From assembly GCF_001644565.1 (NCBI RefSeq), contig NZ_CP011387.1, forward strand, positions 361,001 through 425,000: DNA of 64,000 nt. Reading direction: 5' to 3'. A program made the translations under genes and the position numbers. Positions 45,893 to 55,149 of the stretch are shown in pieces. The notes beneath the pieces were generated by a model, which searched no databases, was not told where the DNA came from, and was given only the letters and a program-made list of their open reading frames with translations. This stretch comes from Deinococcus puniceus. GTDB taxonomy: Bacteria; Deinococcota; Deinococci; Deinococcales; Deinococcaceae. The stretch's first letter is position 1. The number at the start of each line of letters is the position of its first letter.

Positions 45893-47635
45893 ATGAAGAA
45901 AACGCTTTCGCTGACGTTGCTGCTTGCCACTCTTGCTTCAGGGGCGCAGGCCGCCACGCTTGCCCAGAATATGCCCGCTGGGGCGCTGCTGACGCTGGAA
46001 AGCAAGAACGCGGGCGGAGCCATAGACCGCCTGTTCGGGCTTGTGGGGCAAGTGGCCGAGAGCGTGGGCGAAGGTTCTGACGATGTGGCTGACCTGACCC
46101 AGACCCTCACTGGATTTCAGCAGATTCTGAAAGGTTCGCTGGGCAAAGAAGGCGCACTGGGCGTGTTTACTGTGGGCGCACCCGGCAAGCCCTTCGATCT
46201 GCACGTGCTGGCGGCCTCGCGCACCGATGAGCTGTCCGACGAGATGCTGGGCCAGATGCTGCCCGACAAACCCGGCGCGAACGTTGGTCTGTACTCCTTC
46301 TCGCGTCAGGGCCGGATGTTCGTGGGGCAGTCTCAGGGATTGGTGTACATGTCCAGCAACAAAACCCTGTTGATGAATTATCTGGGCCGCCTGAGTGGCA
46401 ACACGGCCCCCCGCCTGCTGAATTCTGCCGCCTACACCGCGCCCACCGCTGCGAAAGGCGAGCAGGAGCTGTCGTTTTTCGTCAACTTTTCCGCCGCCGC
46501 CAAAGTCGCCCGCAGCCAATTCGCCCGCTTCTTCCTGCCGCGCCTGCTGTCGCCCATCGTGGACGCTGTAGACACTTTGGGCCAGTATTCGGCTGGGTTC
46601 ACCACCACAGACGCGGGCCTGACCGGACAAGCGGCGCACGCGGTCAATCTGGAGGGCAAAGACAAACCACTGACCCGTATGCTGACCAGTACCACCAATT
46701 TTGCCGTGCAGAACATCATTCCTGCCAACGCCGAAACCGTGGCGGCCCGTGCCTGCGCCCCCGAGAGCAACGCCTATGCCGCCCGCTGGCTCACCCGCAT
46801 CGATCTGATAGACCCGGTGGGCTTCCTGACCGACAGCCAACTCGCCAGCCACTTGGAGCGTTCGGCGCGGTATTTGGGCAACGAGTGTGCTCAGGTTGCG
46901 CTGGACGGCGCACAGGCCGCAGGCTTCGACGCCGCCAACCCCCTGAGTGCCCTGGATTACAGCGTGACCTATCAGCGCGTCACGGATTTGTCTGCCGCCG
47001 AAGCCCATATGCCCGAATATGCACAGGCCGTGAATACCGCGATTGCGGGCTTGGCCCAGAGCCTCGGGGATCTGGTCAAGAACACGGATATGGGCGATCT
47101 GGCGGGCCTGGGCGGCATGGATGATTTTCCCGCCGGGGCACAGGCAGGCGCGCTGGCCTCGGCACTGGGCGGCGTGGGCGAACTGACCGAATTGTTAGGC
47201 AAAGTGCAGATGGTCTACAACTTCCGGGATGGTTACCTGATCACGGCTTACAGTCAAGCCGCCCTAGACGCCGCGATGGCCGAGGATGCCCCGCTGCTGG
47301 CCGCCGACGCCGATTTCGTGGCCGCTGCCCTCAAGACTCAGGGGGCGGCAGGCTGGCAGTACGCCCGCAACCCCGCCGACGTGACCGAAGAGCAGATGAT
47401 GGGCGTCTTTGCGAATGCCCTTGCCGATGCAGGCATGGCCGACGCCGACACCGAGGGCATGACCGAGGAAGAGAGAGCGGATTTGGAAGAGATGCAGGAC
47501 TCTATGGCCGGAATCTTCGAGCCTGTGGGCACCGTCCTGACCGATCTGATCAACCGCTATGACGGCCTGACTGCTCAGAGCAGCGTCAGCGGCAACCTGA
47601 TCGTCAGCAAGTCCAACGTGAAGTTCACTTGGTAG
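45893..47635 (+). CDS. exported DUF3352-type protein
   Basis: A 580-residue protein with a signal peptide (cleavage near AQA-AT, residue 21) and a long beta/alpha mature part resembling the DUF3352 family (MPAGALLTLESKN ... GKPFDLHVLAASR). A Gly/Met/Asp-rich, acidic stretch lies near the C-terminus. Function unknown; predicted periplasmic or surface. A TAAGAT -10 box (45881-45886) lies 6 nt before the ATG; GGAGG overlaps this spacer, so either leaderless or very short leader. Confidence 0.82.
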   Translation: MKKTLSLTLLLATLASGAQAATLAQNMPAGALLTLESKNAGGAIDRLFGLVGQVAESVGEGSDDVADLTQTLTGFQQILKGSLGKEGALGVFTVGAPGKPFDLHVLAASRTDELSDEMLGQMLPDKPGANVGLYSFSRQGRMFVGQSQGLVYMSSNKTLLMNYLGRLSGNTAPRLLNSAAYTAPTAAKGEQELSFFVNFSAAAKVARSQFARFFLPRLLSPIVDAVDTLGQYSAGFTTTDAGLTGQAAHAVNLEGKDKPLTRMLTSTTNFAVQNIIPANAETVAARACAPESNAYAARWLTRIDLIDPVGFLTDSQLASHLERSARYLGNECAQVALDGAQAAGFDAANPLSALDYSVTYQRVTDLSAAEAHMPEYAQAVNTAIAGLAQSLGDLVKNTDMGDLAGLGGMDDFPAGAQAGALASALGGVGELTELLGKVQMVYNFRDGYLITAYSQAALDAAMAEDAPLLAADADFVAAALKTQGAAGWQYARNPADVTEEQMMGVFANALADAGMADADTEGMTEEERADLEEMQDSMAGIFEPVGTVLTDLINRYDGLTAQSSVSGNLIVSKSNVKFTW

Positions 47636-47711
47636 ACCGAACGGATTGGCCCCACCTTTCCTATTCACGGTTGATGCATTAAAATACGCCCCGGCAATGG
47701 GCGTGGTAACG

Positions 47712-47754
47712 AAAAAGGCTGTCCAGACTGCGTTGTGGTCAGGCAGCCTTTTTT
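47712..47754 (+). terminator. rho-independent terminator upstream of carA
   Basis: AAAAAGGCTG pairs with CAGCCTTTTTT around a 22-nt loop, giving a strong U-tract. It probably ends the gene at 45893, but if a promoter lies before it (a TAAAAT box at 47680) it could also attenuate carA. Confidence 0.75.
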
Positions 47755-47827
47755 CTTGAATGTATGAATACAACATCCCCGGCGCGTGAGTGTCTATATG
47801 GCCTGCTTTGCCCCGGCTGAGGCCAGC

Positions 47828-47833
47828 TATGAT
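47828..47833 (+). promoter_or_regulatory. -10 box of carA
   Basis: TATGAT, placing the transcript start near 47840, right at the PyrR-like hairpin. The -35 is weak. Confidence 0.45.
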
Positions 47834-47839
47834 GCACCA

Positions 47840-47869
47840 CGCGCCATGAACTGCGTCCAGAGAGGCGCG
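47840..47869 (+). promoter_or_regulatory. PyrR-binding-loop-like hairpin before carA
   Basis: CGCGCC (47840-47845) pairs with GGCGCG (47864-47869). The 3' side of the loop reads TCCAGAGAGGC, the conserved core of the RNA loop bound by PyrR with UMP in Bacillus pyr leaders. The carA ribosome site GGAGGAGG (47873-47880) begins 4 nt further on, so binding could block translation initiation, as described for PyrR in mycobacteria. Confidence 0.6.
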
Positions 47870-47886
47870 AATGGAGGAGGCCAAGC

Positions 47887-49086
<1,200 letters not shown>

Positions 49087-49292
49087 CAACACCTTTCCTG
49101 ACCGGGATGATGCTAGCAGCTAGGAAGTGAAGTTTTTCATGTTTGGGCGAACCTCATGCGTGACTCAAGAAAAACTCACCCATCCTAACTTCCTGTCGAG
49201 GTTGTGACAGGAGTGTCAGAAACAAACAGCTATCGTTCGACGCGGTTTGTGAAGTTTCCGACATACAACTGGCTGTTCCGGAGCGATGAATC

Positions 49293-49380
49293 ACCTGGCC
49301 TATACGGGCGCCTGTCAGGTGTGGAGCGAGTGGCGCGACCGACAGAACTGTGGATGATTCCACACCTGTCGGTCTTTTTT
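49293..49380 (+). promoter_or_regulatory. leader with three competing hairpins before the envelope locus
   Basis: ACCTG (49293-49297) can pair with CAGGT (49316-49320). CAGGTGTGGA (49316-49325) pairs perfectly with TCCACACCTG (49359-49368). GACCGACAG (49337-49345) pairs with CTGTCGGTC (49366-49374) followed by TTTTTT, an intrinsic terminator. Each uses part of the next, the layout of an anti-antiterminator, antiterminator and terminator. The whole gap 49087-49400 has no gene; a further stem (AGGAAGT...ACTTCCT, about 49121-49195) follows carA. Confidence 0.55.
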
Positions 49381-49400
49381 GCTCCTAGGAGGATTCCACC

Positions 49401-49925
49401 TTGAAACGCACTCTCGTTCTTATGCCCACCGTACTGCTCTGCCTTACTGCTCTGGCAGCCGCACAGACCCCAGCCAGCAGCGGCACCGTCAACAAAGTCA
49501 TCAAGTTCGTCCTTGCACAGGATCTCATCAAGACCAGCACCGTAGACGGCACCACCACCGAGCAAGTGGTGCTTGGCCCCAAAACAGTGTTGCCCAACGA
49601 CATCCTGCGTGAAGAAGTGACCGTGACCAACATTAGCGGCAAAGCGCTGAACACCGTGTACGTGGGCATTCCTGTGCCCAAAGGAACCGAGTTCAGTGGG
49701 CAGGCCACGCCCACCAACGAGCGTTGGAAGCTGTTGTACTCCATCGACAACGGCAAAACCTACGCCGCCACGCCCACCCGCACGGTCACCGTGACCGAAA
49801 ACGGCAAAAGCGTGACCAAGCAAGTCGCGGCCCCCACCAACACGTATACCAACGTGCGCTGGACAGTCGCCACCCTCAAGAAGGACGAATCGTTGAAGCT
49901 CAGCTTCCGCGTGAAAGTCAAGTAA
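49401..49925 (+). CDS. small exported DUF11-like protein
   Basis: A 174-residue protein with a signal peptide (cleavage near AAA-QT, residue 21). The mature part resembles one DUF11/conserved-repeat beta-sandwich: LREEVTVTNISGKALNTVYVGIPVPKG, then a threonine-rich part and LSFRVKV at the end. TTG start at 49401 with AGGAGG (about 49387-49392). First gene of the envelope locus; may cap or anchor the larger DUF11 proteins, which is inference. Confidence 0.75.
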   Translation: MKRTLVLMPTVLLCLTALAAAQTPASSGTVNKVIKFVLAQDLIKTSTVDGTTTEQVVLGPKTVLPNDILREEVTVTNISGKALNTVYVGIPVPKGTEFSGQATPTNERWKLLYSIDNGKTYAATPTRTVTVTENGKSVTKQVAAPTNTYTNVRWTVATLKKDESLKLSFRVKVK

Positions 49926-50046
49926 GTTCCGAGTTCAACCGTTTCGTCCCAGTTGTCAAGCAAGTTTTTAAGCGTCAATTCATTTGCACATTGGCTCAGT
50001 TGTACACAAACAAGTCATTGAGTCCGAGCAGTACACAGGAGAACAC

Positions 50047-52074
50047 ATGAAGAAGTCTTGGTCGTTCGTTTCCGTATTGGCAGCCCTCGCTTTGGGCACC
50101 GCTTCCGCCGTTGGCATCCCCGCTGGCACCGTCATCGTCAACACCGCTGAAATCGTGTTCACGCCTGAAGGCTCCACCACCCCGAACCCTCCCATTCCTT
50201 CTAACCCCGTTGAAACCAAAGTCTTGCCCGTGCCTAGCTTCACCATCACGCCCAACGATGACGGCACGGCTGGCCCTACCTTCGTCACTGAGAACAATCT
50301 GCTGAAGCAAACGTTGCGTCCCGGCGATACCGCCGTATTCCATTACACGTTGACCAACACCGGCAACGTGCCCAACGAAAGCTACGGCCTGACCACCCTG
50401 ACCGACAGCCTGAACGGTGCGGCCAAGCCGACTGACGTGCGCTACTACCTCGACAGCAACAAAGACGGCATTCTCAGCCCTGCTGAAATTGCAGCGGGCA
50501 CCATCACCAGCATTACAGCCGTAGATATTGATCAGAACAAGCAGTTCTTCCAGGTTTACACCGTGCCTACAGTTACTGTAGAGGGCGACAAGATCGGTGC
50601 CGATCCCTTCGGTACGCGTAACCCAAACACGGGCGCTGGCCTCGAACCCGCTGCTGGCTTCGTACAGCCTATCGACAACGATAACTACAACACGGTTACG
50701 ATCAAGCGCACCGACGCGGGCCTCATCGGGCCGAAGAACGATCCTAACGGCGACGGCGCACCTGTCACGCCTTCTTACCCCTCTACCGATCCTGTGCCTG
50801 TAACCATCGTGCCTACGGCCACCGATACGCAGGAAGCCCCCGTCACCGTCACCACCACCGTCGTCACCTTCACCAACACGGTGCAGAACAACGGCAACCG
50901 CCCCGACGTGTTCGAAATCACCACCGTGGCGCAGAACTTCCCCGGCGCAGTCGTGGTCGTGTACGTCAAGAACCCTGACGGCAGCAAAGGCCCCGTGTTG
51001 CCCGATACCGACGGCGACGGCAAGCCCGACGTTGGCACCCTGCAACCCGGCCCAATTGTAGATGGTGAGCAGCAACCCGGCCAAACCGTCGACATTCTGG
51101 TCGAAGTGACCTTCCCCGCTGGCACCCAGCCCACGACGCCCACCGACAAGCCTACGATTGTCGTGACCACCACCAGCAGCAACGACACCACCAAGAGCGA
51201 CACCACCAAAGACATCGTGCTGTTGCCTAAGGTTTCGTTCGGTGATCCTACCCCCGGCACCCCCGGCGGCGACCCTACGCCTGTTCAGGTCGGCACTCCT
51301 CCAACCCTCACCCCCGGCGGCACCCCCGTCATGCCCGGCACCCCCCAGTGCATCACCACGGTCACCAGCTACTTCGCTATGGAAGTCGCCAACCTCGGCA
51401 ACATGCCCGACCTGTACAACATCACGGGCACGGCTCCGATCAAGCTGACCAGCGGCGCAACCGTGACTGCTCCAGTGGCCTACTACCGTGACGTGAACGG
51501 CGACGGCAAAATGGACGGCGGCGATACCTTGCTGACCGACACCAACGCCGACGGCATCCCCGACACGGGCCTCATTGCCCCCGGTGCAGAAGTCAAGCTG
51601 ATTGCTGCGTTGGCTATTCCTTGTGACGCTGCCGCCCAGACCATCGTGCTGAACCAGACGGCCACTTCGCCCATCACCAAGGTCACTGTGCCGGACATCA
51701 ACGACACCGTCACTATCAACCCGACGCCTGTGGCTGCGCCTGTCAAGAGCGTTGACTTGGCCGCTGCCAAGCCCGGCGAAGTGCTGACCTACACCATCGT
51801 CGGCAAGAACACCAGCAACGCCAACATCACCAAGGCGTTCGTGAAAGACACCGTGCCGACCAACACCACGTTCGGTAGCTGGAGCGCCGTTAGCGACGCT
51901 GCGGGCACCATCTTGTACAGCAGCAACGGCACCAACTGGAGCGCCACTGCTCCTGCCGCTGGCCCTACCGTGTACGCGGGCCTCGACAGCAACAACGACG
52001 GCACCATCTCCACCGCCGACATCCTGCCTTCGGGCAAGAGCATCACGGCCACCTTTACCGTCAAGGTGAACTAA
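50047..52074 (+). CDS. large exported DUF11 protein with Ca-loop motifs
   Basis: A 675-residue protein with a signal peptide (to about residue 20). It has repeated DUF11-type segments (VFHYTLTNTGNVPNES; TFTNTVQNNGNRPD; LTYTIVGKNTSNAN) and at least five Asp-rich loops like DTDGDGKPD, DVNGDGKMD, DTNADGIPD, DSNNDGT and DSNKDG, expected to bind calcium. A Pro/Gly/Thr linker lies near residue 400. Ends TFTVKVN, without anchor. ATG with AGGAG. The terminal dyad follows. Probably a surface-layer or fibre component. Confidence 0.8.
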   Translation: MKKSWSFVSVLAALALGTASAVGIPAGTVIVNTAEIVFTPEGSTTPNPPIPSNPVETKVLPVPSFTITPNDDGTAGPTFVTENNLLKQTLRPGDTAVFHYTLTNTGNVPNESYGLTTLTDSLNGAAKPTDVRYYLDSNKDGILSPAEIAAGTITSITAVDIDQNKQFFQVYTVPTVTVEGDKIGADPFGTRNPNTGAGLEPAAGFVQPIDNDNYNTVTIKRTDAGLIGPKNDPNGDGAPVTPSYPSTDPVPVTIVPTATDTQEAPVTVTTTVVTFTNTVQNNGNRPDVFEITTVAQNFPGAVVVVYVKNPDGSKGPVLPDTDGDGKPDVGTLQPGPIVDGEQQPGQTVDILVEVTFPAGTQPTTPTDKPTIVVTTTSSNDTTKSDTTKDIVLLPKVSFGDPTPGTPGGDPTPVQVGTPPTLTPGGTPVMPGTPQCITTVTSYFAMEVANLGNMPDLYNITGTAPIKLTSGATVTAPVAYYRDVNGDGKMDGGDTLLTDTNADGIPDTGLIAPGAEVKLIAALAIPCDAAAQTIVLNQTATSPITKVTVPDINDTVTINPTPVAAPVKSVDLAAAKPGEVLTYTIVGKNTSNANITKAFVKDTVPTNTTFGSWSAVSDAAGTILYSSNGTNWSATAPAAGPTVYAGLDSNNDGTISTADILPSGKSITATFTVKVN

Positions 52075-52083
52075 GCCTGTTTC

Positions 52084-52114
52084 AGCGCACCCCGCCTGCT
52101 TGGTGGGGTGCGCT
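52084..52114 (+). terminator. hairpin after the 675-residue gene
   Basis: AGCGCACCCC (52084-52093) pairs perfectly with GGGGTGCGCT (52105-52114). No T-run follows, so termination may be partial. Confidence 0.55.
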
Positions 52115-52189
52115 CTGCCCGTCAACTTGCCGTCGCTGGCATGATTTGTCTTTGAATCCAAATAGTTCCCGACAACACGAGACTTCCTT

Positions 52190-52219
52190 TTCTCAACACT
52201 TCTTAACACTTCTCAATAC
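52190..52219 (+). repeat. three 10-bp tandem repeats upstream of 52261
   Basis: TTCTCAACAC, TTCTTAACAC and TTCTCAATAC follow each other without gap, 41 bp before the GTG start. The helical-turn period suggests a protein-binding array or an upstream promoter element; it could also be chance. Confidence 0.45.
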
Positions 52220-52260
52220 TTCGGAAGATCAGACCATTCAGTCCATTTCCGGGAGGCACT

Positions 52261-55149
52261 GTGCGAAAACCCCTTGTGTTCAATACGCTGGCAGCCTTGG
52301 CGCTGGCCCTCTCCAGTTCTGCGTTTGCTGCAGGCACACCCGCCGGAACCGTGATTCAGAACCAAGCGTTCCTTGAATTCTCGCCCAACCCTGGCCAGCC
52401 CCCGCTGGTGATTCCGTCTCTTCCAGTCGAAACCACCGTGCTGCCCGTCTGCTCGGTCAGTGTGCTGCCCAACGGCACGCTCGCCGCGCCCGGCCAAAGC
52501 TACAGCCTGCTGCCCGGAGAGGGCGCGGTGCTGCGCTACGTGATTGCCAACACGGGCAACACCAGCAACACGCTGGGGCTGCAAGTGGTCACCGACGCCG
52601 CCTCGCAGTTCACGCCCGGCGACCTGAGCCTGCACATCGACGCGAACGGCAACGGCATCATCGACGCCAACGAACCCGCCGCCACGCAGATCACGCTGGC
52701 CGCCGACCAGACCGCCGACGTGCTGGTGCAGGTCACCACGACCTCCGCCGCACGTGGCAACGCCTTCCTGAACCTGATCGGCTCTTGCGCCACCAACATC
52801 ACGGGGACGGCAGGCGAGCGCGACGACAACAATGTGGCCCGCGTGACCGTTGGCGAGCCGCCCACCCTGACCGTCACCAAATCCTTCTCGCCCCCCAGCC
52901 TGAACCCCGGCCAAGAAACCACCGTGACCGTCACGGCCCGCAACACGGGTGCAGGCGCTTCCCGCGAAGTGCTGATCACCGACATGATCAACACCACCGC
53001 CATGAAGGACTTCACCTTTATCGGTGGCAGCGCCCGCCTCCTCGACGCGCAAGGTGCGGCCCTCGGCAAAGTGGAATACACGCCCGACGGCACCGCGTGG
53101 CAGGCTGCCGAGTCCATGCCTGTGGCGGGTTTGCGGGGCCGGATCTCCAGCCTCGCGCCCAACGCCAGCGCCGTGCTGACCTTCCGCCTGCGTGCGCCCC
53201 TGACCGAAGTGGGCACGCGCCGCAACATCGCCACGCTCATCAGCGGCGACCAGACCGTAGAAGCCCCTGCCGACGTGACCGTGAAGTACAACCCCGAAAT
53301 TGCGCTGGGGCCAGTGGGCAACCCGCGTGCGCTCACGGGCGGCGAAGGGAGCGCCAATGACCGCCAAGTGAAAGACGTGGCCGTGTTGGGTCAGGAAGTC
53401 TGCTTCGTTCAGACCGTGCAAAACCTCGGTGACCGTGCCGACACGCTGACCATCACGGGCCGCCTGCTGATCGGGGAAGCCACGTTCCGCTTTACTCAAG
53501 TGGGCGGCGCACCGATTGCCGAGCCGTTCCAGATTCCGGCCCTCGCGCCGCAAGCCACCCAAGATTTCCGGGTGTGCGTGACGCCCAGCAAAGCGGGTGC
53601 CGGTGCCGAAGCCTTGCGCCTCGAACTGACCGCCAAGAGCAGCATGGGAGCCGCCGACAACCTCACCATCGACAGCATTCTGACGCTGGTCGACAATGCC
53701 CTGAAGCCCGTGAAATCGGTGGACGTGGGCGACATGAAACTGGTGAAGCCGGGCCAAGACCTGAGCTACACCCTGACCTTCACCAACGCCCAGAGCTTTG
53801 CCCTGACCAACGTGGTCGTGCGCGACAACCTGAACGTGATTCAGGTGCTGGACGCCGCAGGCAAGCTGACCCGCACCGACACGCTGGAATTCGTGAGTGC
53901 CGATAACGGCGGCGTGCTGGAAAGCACCGAAGCCGTGTGGCGCTTCCCCAGTGTGGCGGCGGGCCAGACCCTCACCCTGAACCTCAAGACCCGTGTGCCT
54001 GCCACCAGCCCCGACGGCTCCAGCGTCGTGAACGTGTTCACCGTCGCCAGCAGCGAGATTCCTGCGCCCGTGCCCTCCAACCCCATCACGAACCCCGTGT
54101 TCGACCCGGCCAACCTGACGCTCGTCAAGAGCAGCACGCCCGCGCTGGTGTCGTTCGGTCAAGAAATCACCTACACCTTTACCGTGACCAACAAGAGCGC
54201 CGCTGCCAACCTGACCCTGATCGAAGTGGTGGACAACCTGCCCACCGGTCTGGTGTACGTGGAAGGCAGCAGCACGCTGGACGGCGCGGCCATCACGCCC
54301 ACTGTGTCCGGCCGCACCTACACCTGGCAGATTCCTGGCCTCGCTGCGGGACAAGTGGCCGAAGTCCGGTTCCGCGCCCTCGTGACCCCCGAAGCAGGCA
54401 CCGAAATTCGCAACAGCGCGGTCGCCACTGCCATCTCACCCGGCGGCGTTCCTACCGCACCCACCCCTCCCAGCAGCACCGTGACCAAAATTACCCCCGA
54501 AAGCATCTTCGGACGCAACACCGCCGACATCGTGGGCTACGTCTTCCTTGACCGCAACCGCGACGGCATCTACAACAAAGGCTCGGACGTGCCTCACCCC
54601 AACGCCCGCGTGATCTTGGCCAACGGACGCATCGCCCTGACGGATGTCGAAGGCCGTTACCGCTTCGGCAACGTCATGGAAGGGACGGTGGCTGTGCGCC
54701 TCGACCCCAACAGCGTCATCCCCCAGAACCTCAGCATTCCGCAAGATGCAGGCCTTTCCGGCAGCCGCCTGGTGTACGTGCGAAACCTGACCAGCATCGA
54801 CTTCCCCCTGGCCCCCGACGGCGGCGACATCGCCGTGATCCGCGACACCACCCTGCGCGTGAAAGGTGGCCTGCCCGAAGCCCAGAACAGCTTCATGGTT
54901 CGCAAGCAAGTCTTTACCACCGAAGAAGCGGGGGTGTACCGCGTCCAGCTGATCTTGTCGGCCAGCGCAAACCTCCCCGCCTTTAGCCTCACCGATCCAT
55001 TGCCCGCCGACGCTGCGCTGCTTGACGGCCAGAACGTCCTGAATTTCGACACGCTTCCCAGTGGAGAACGTGCGGTCACGTACCGCTTCCGCTGGGCTGG
55101 CGATTCCAAAGGTGCCGTCACCGACCCGACGGCCAGCTGGAGGTACTGA
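52261..55149 (+). CDS. large exported DUF11 / SdrD-B-type protein
   Basis: A 962-residue protein. Signal peptide 1-24; an N-terminal segment similar to that of the 675-residue protein (AGTPAGTVIQNQA versus GIPAGTVIVNTA); several DUF11 units (LTVTKSFSPPSLNPGQETTVTVTARN; LVKSSTPALVSFGQEITYTFTVTNKS); then an SdrD-B/prealbumin-like unit (GYVFLDRNRDGIYNKG ... LTDVEGRYRFGNV) and a last beta domain. GTG start with GGGAGG. Its TGA is directly followed by the GTG of the next gene, so translation is coupled. Confidence 0.82.
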   Translation: MRKPLVFNTLAALALALSSSAFAAGTPAGTVIQNQAFLEFSPNPGQPPLVIPSLPVETTVLPVCSVSVLPNGTLAAPGQSYSLLPGEGAVLRYVIANTGNTSNTLGLQVVTDAASQFTPGDLSLHIDANGNGIIDANEPAATQITLAADQTADVLVQVTTTSAARGNAFLNLIGSCATNITGTAGERDDNNVARVTVGEPPTLTVTKSFSPPSLNPGQETTVTVTARNTGAGASREVLITDMINTTAMKDFTFIGGSARLLDAQGAALGKVEYTPDGTAWQAAESMPVAGLRGRISSLAPNASAVLTFRLRAPLTEVGTRRNIATLISGDQTVEAPADVTVKYNPEIALGPVGNPRALTGGEGSANDRQVKDVAVLGQEVCFVQTVQNLGDRADTLTITGRLLIGEATFRFTQVGGAPIAEPFQIPALAPQATQDFRVCVTPSKAGAGAEALRLELTAKSSMGAADNLTIDSILTLVDNALKPVKSVDVGDMKLVKPGQDLSYTLTFTNAQSFALTNVVVRDNLNVIQVLDAAGKLTRTDTLEFVSADNGGVLESTEAVWRFPSVAAGQTLTLNLKTRVPATSPDGSSVVNVFTVASSEIPAPVPSNPITNPVFDPANLTLVKSSTPALVSFGQEITYTFTVTNKSAAANLTLIEVVDNLPTGLVYVEGSSTLDGAAITPTVSGRTYTWQIPGLAAGQVAEVRFRALVTPEAGTEIRNSAVATAISPGGVPTAPTPPSSTVTKITPESIFGRNTADIVGYVFLDRNRDGIYNKGSDVPHPNARVILANGRIALTDVEGRYRFGNVMEGTVAVRLDPNSVIPQNLSIPQDAGLSGSRLVYVRNLTSIDFPLAPDGGDIAVIRDTTLRVKGGLPEAQNSFMVRKQVFTTEEAGVYRVQLILSASANLPAFSLTDPLPADAALLDGQNVLNFDTLPSGERAVTYRFRWAGDSKGAVTDPTASWRY

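Noticed and set aside
49204..49404. Open frame of 66 residues in the leader of the envelope locus
   Set aside because: It runs through the hairpins and terminator, has no ribosome site and no domain-like composition.
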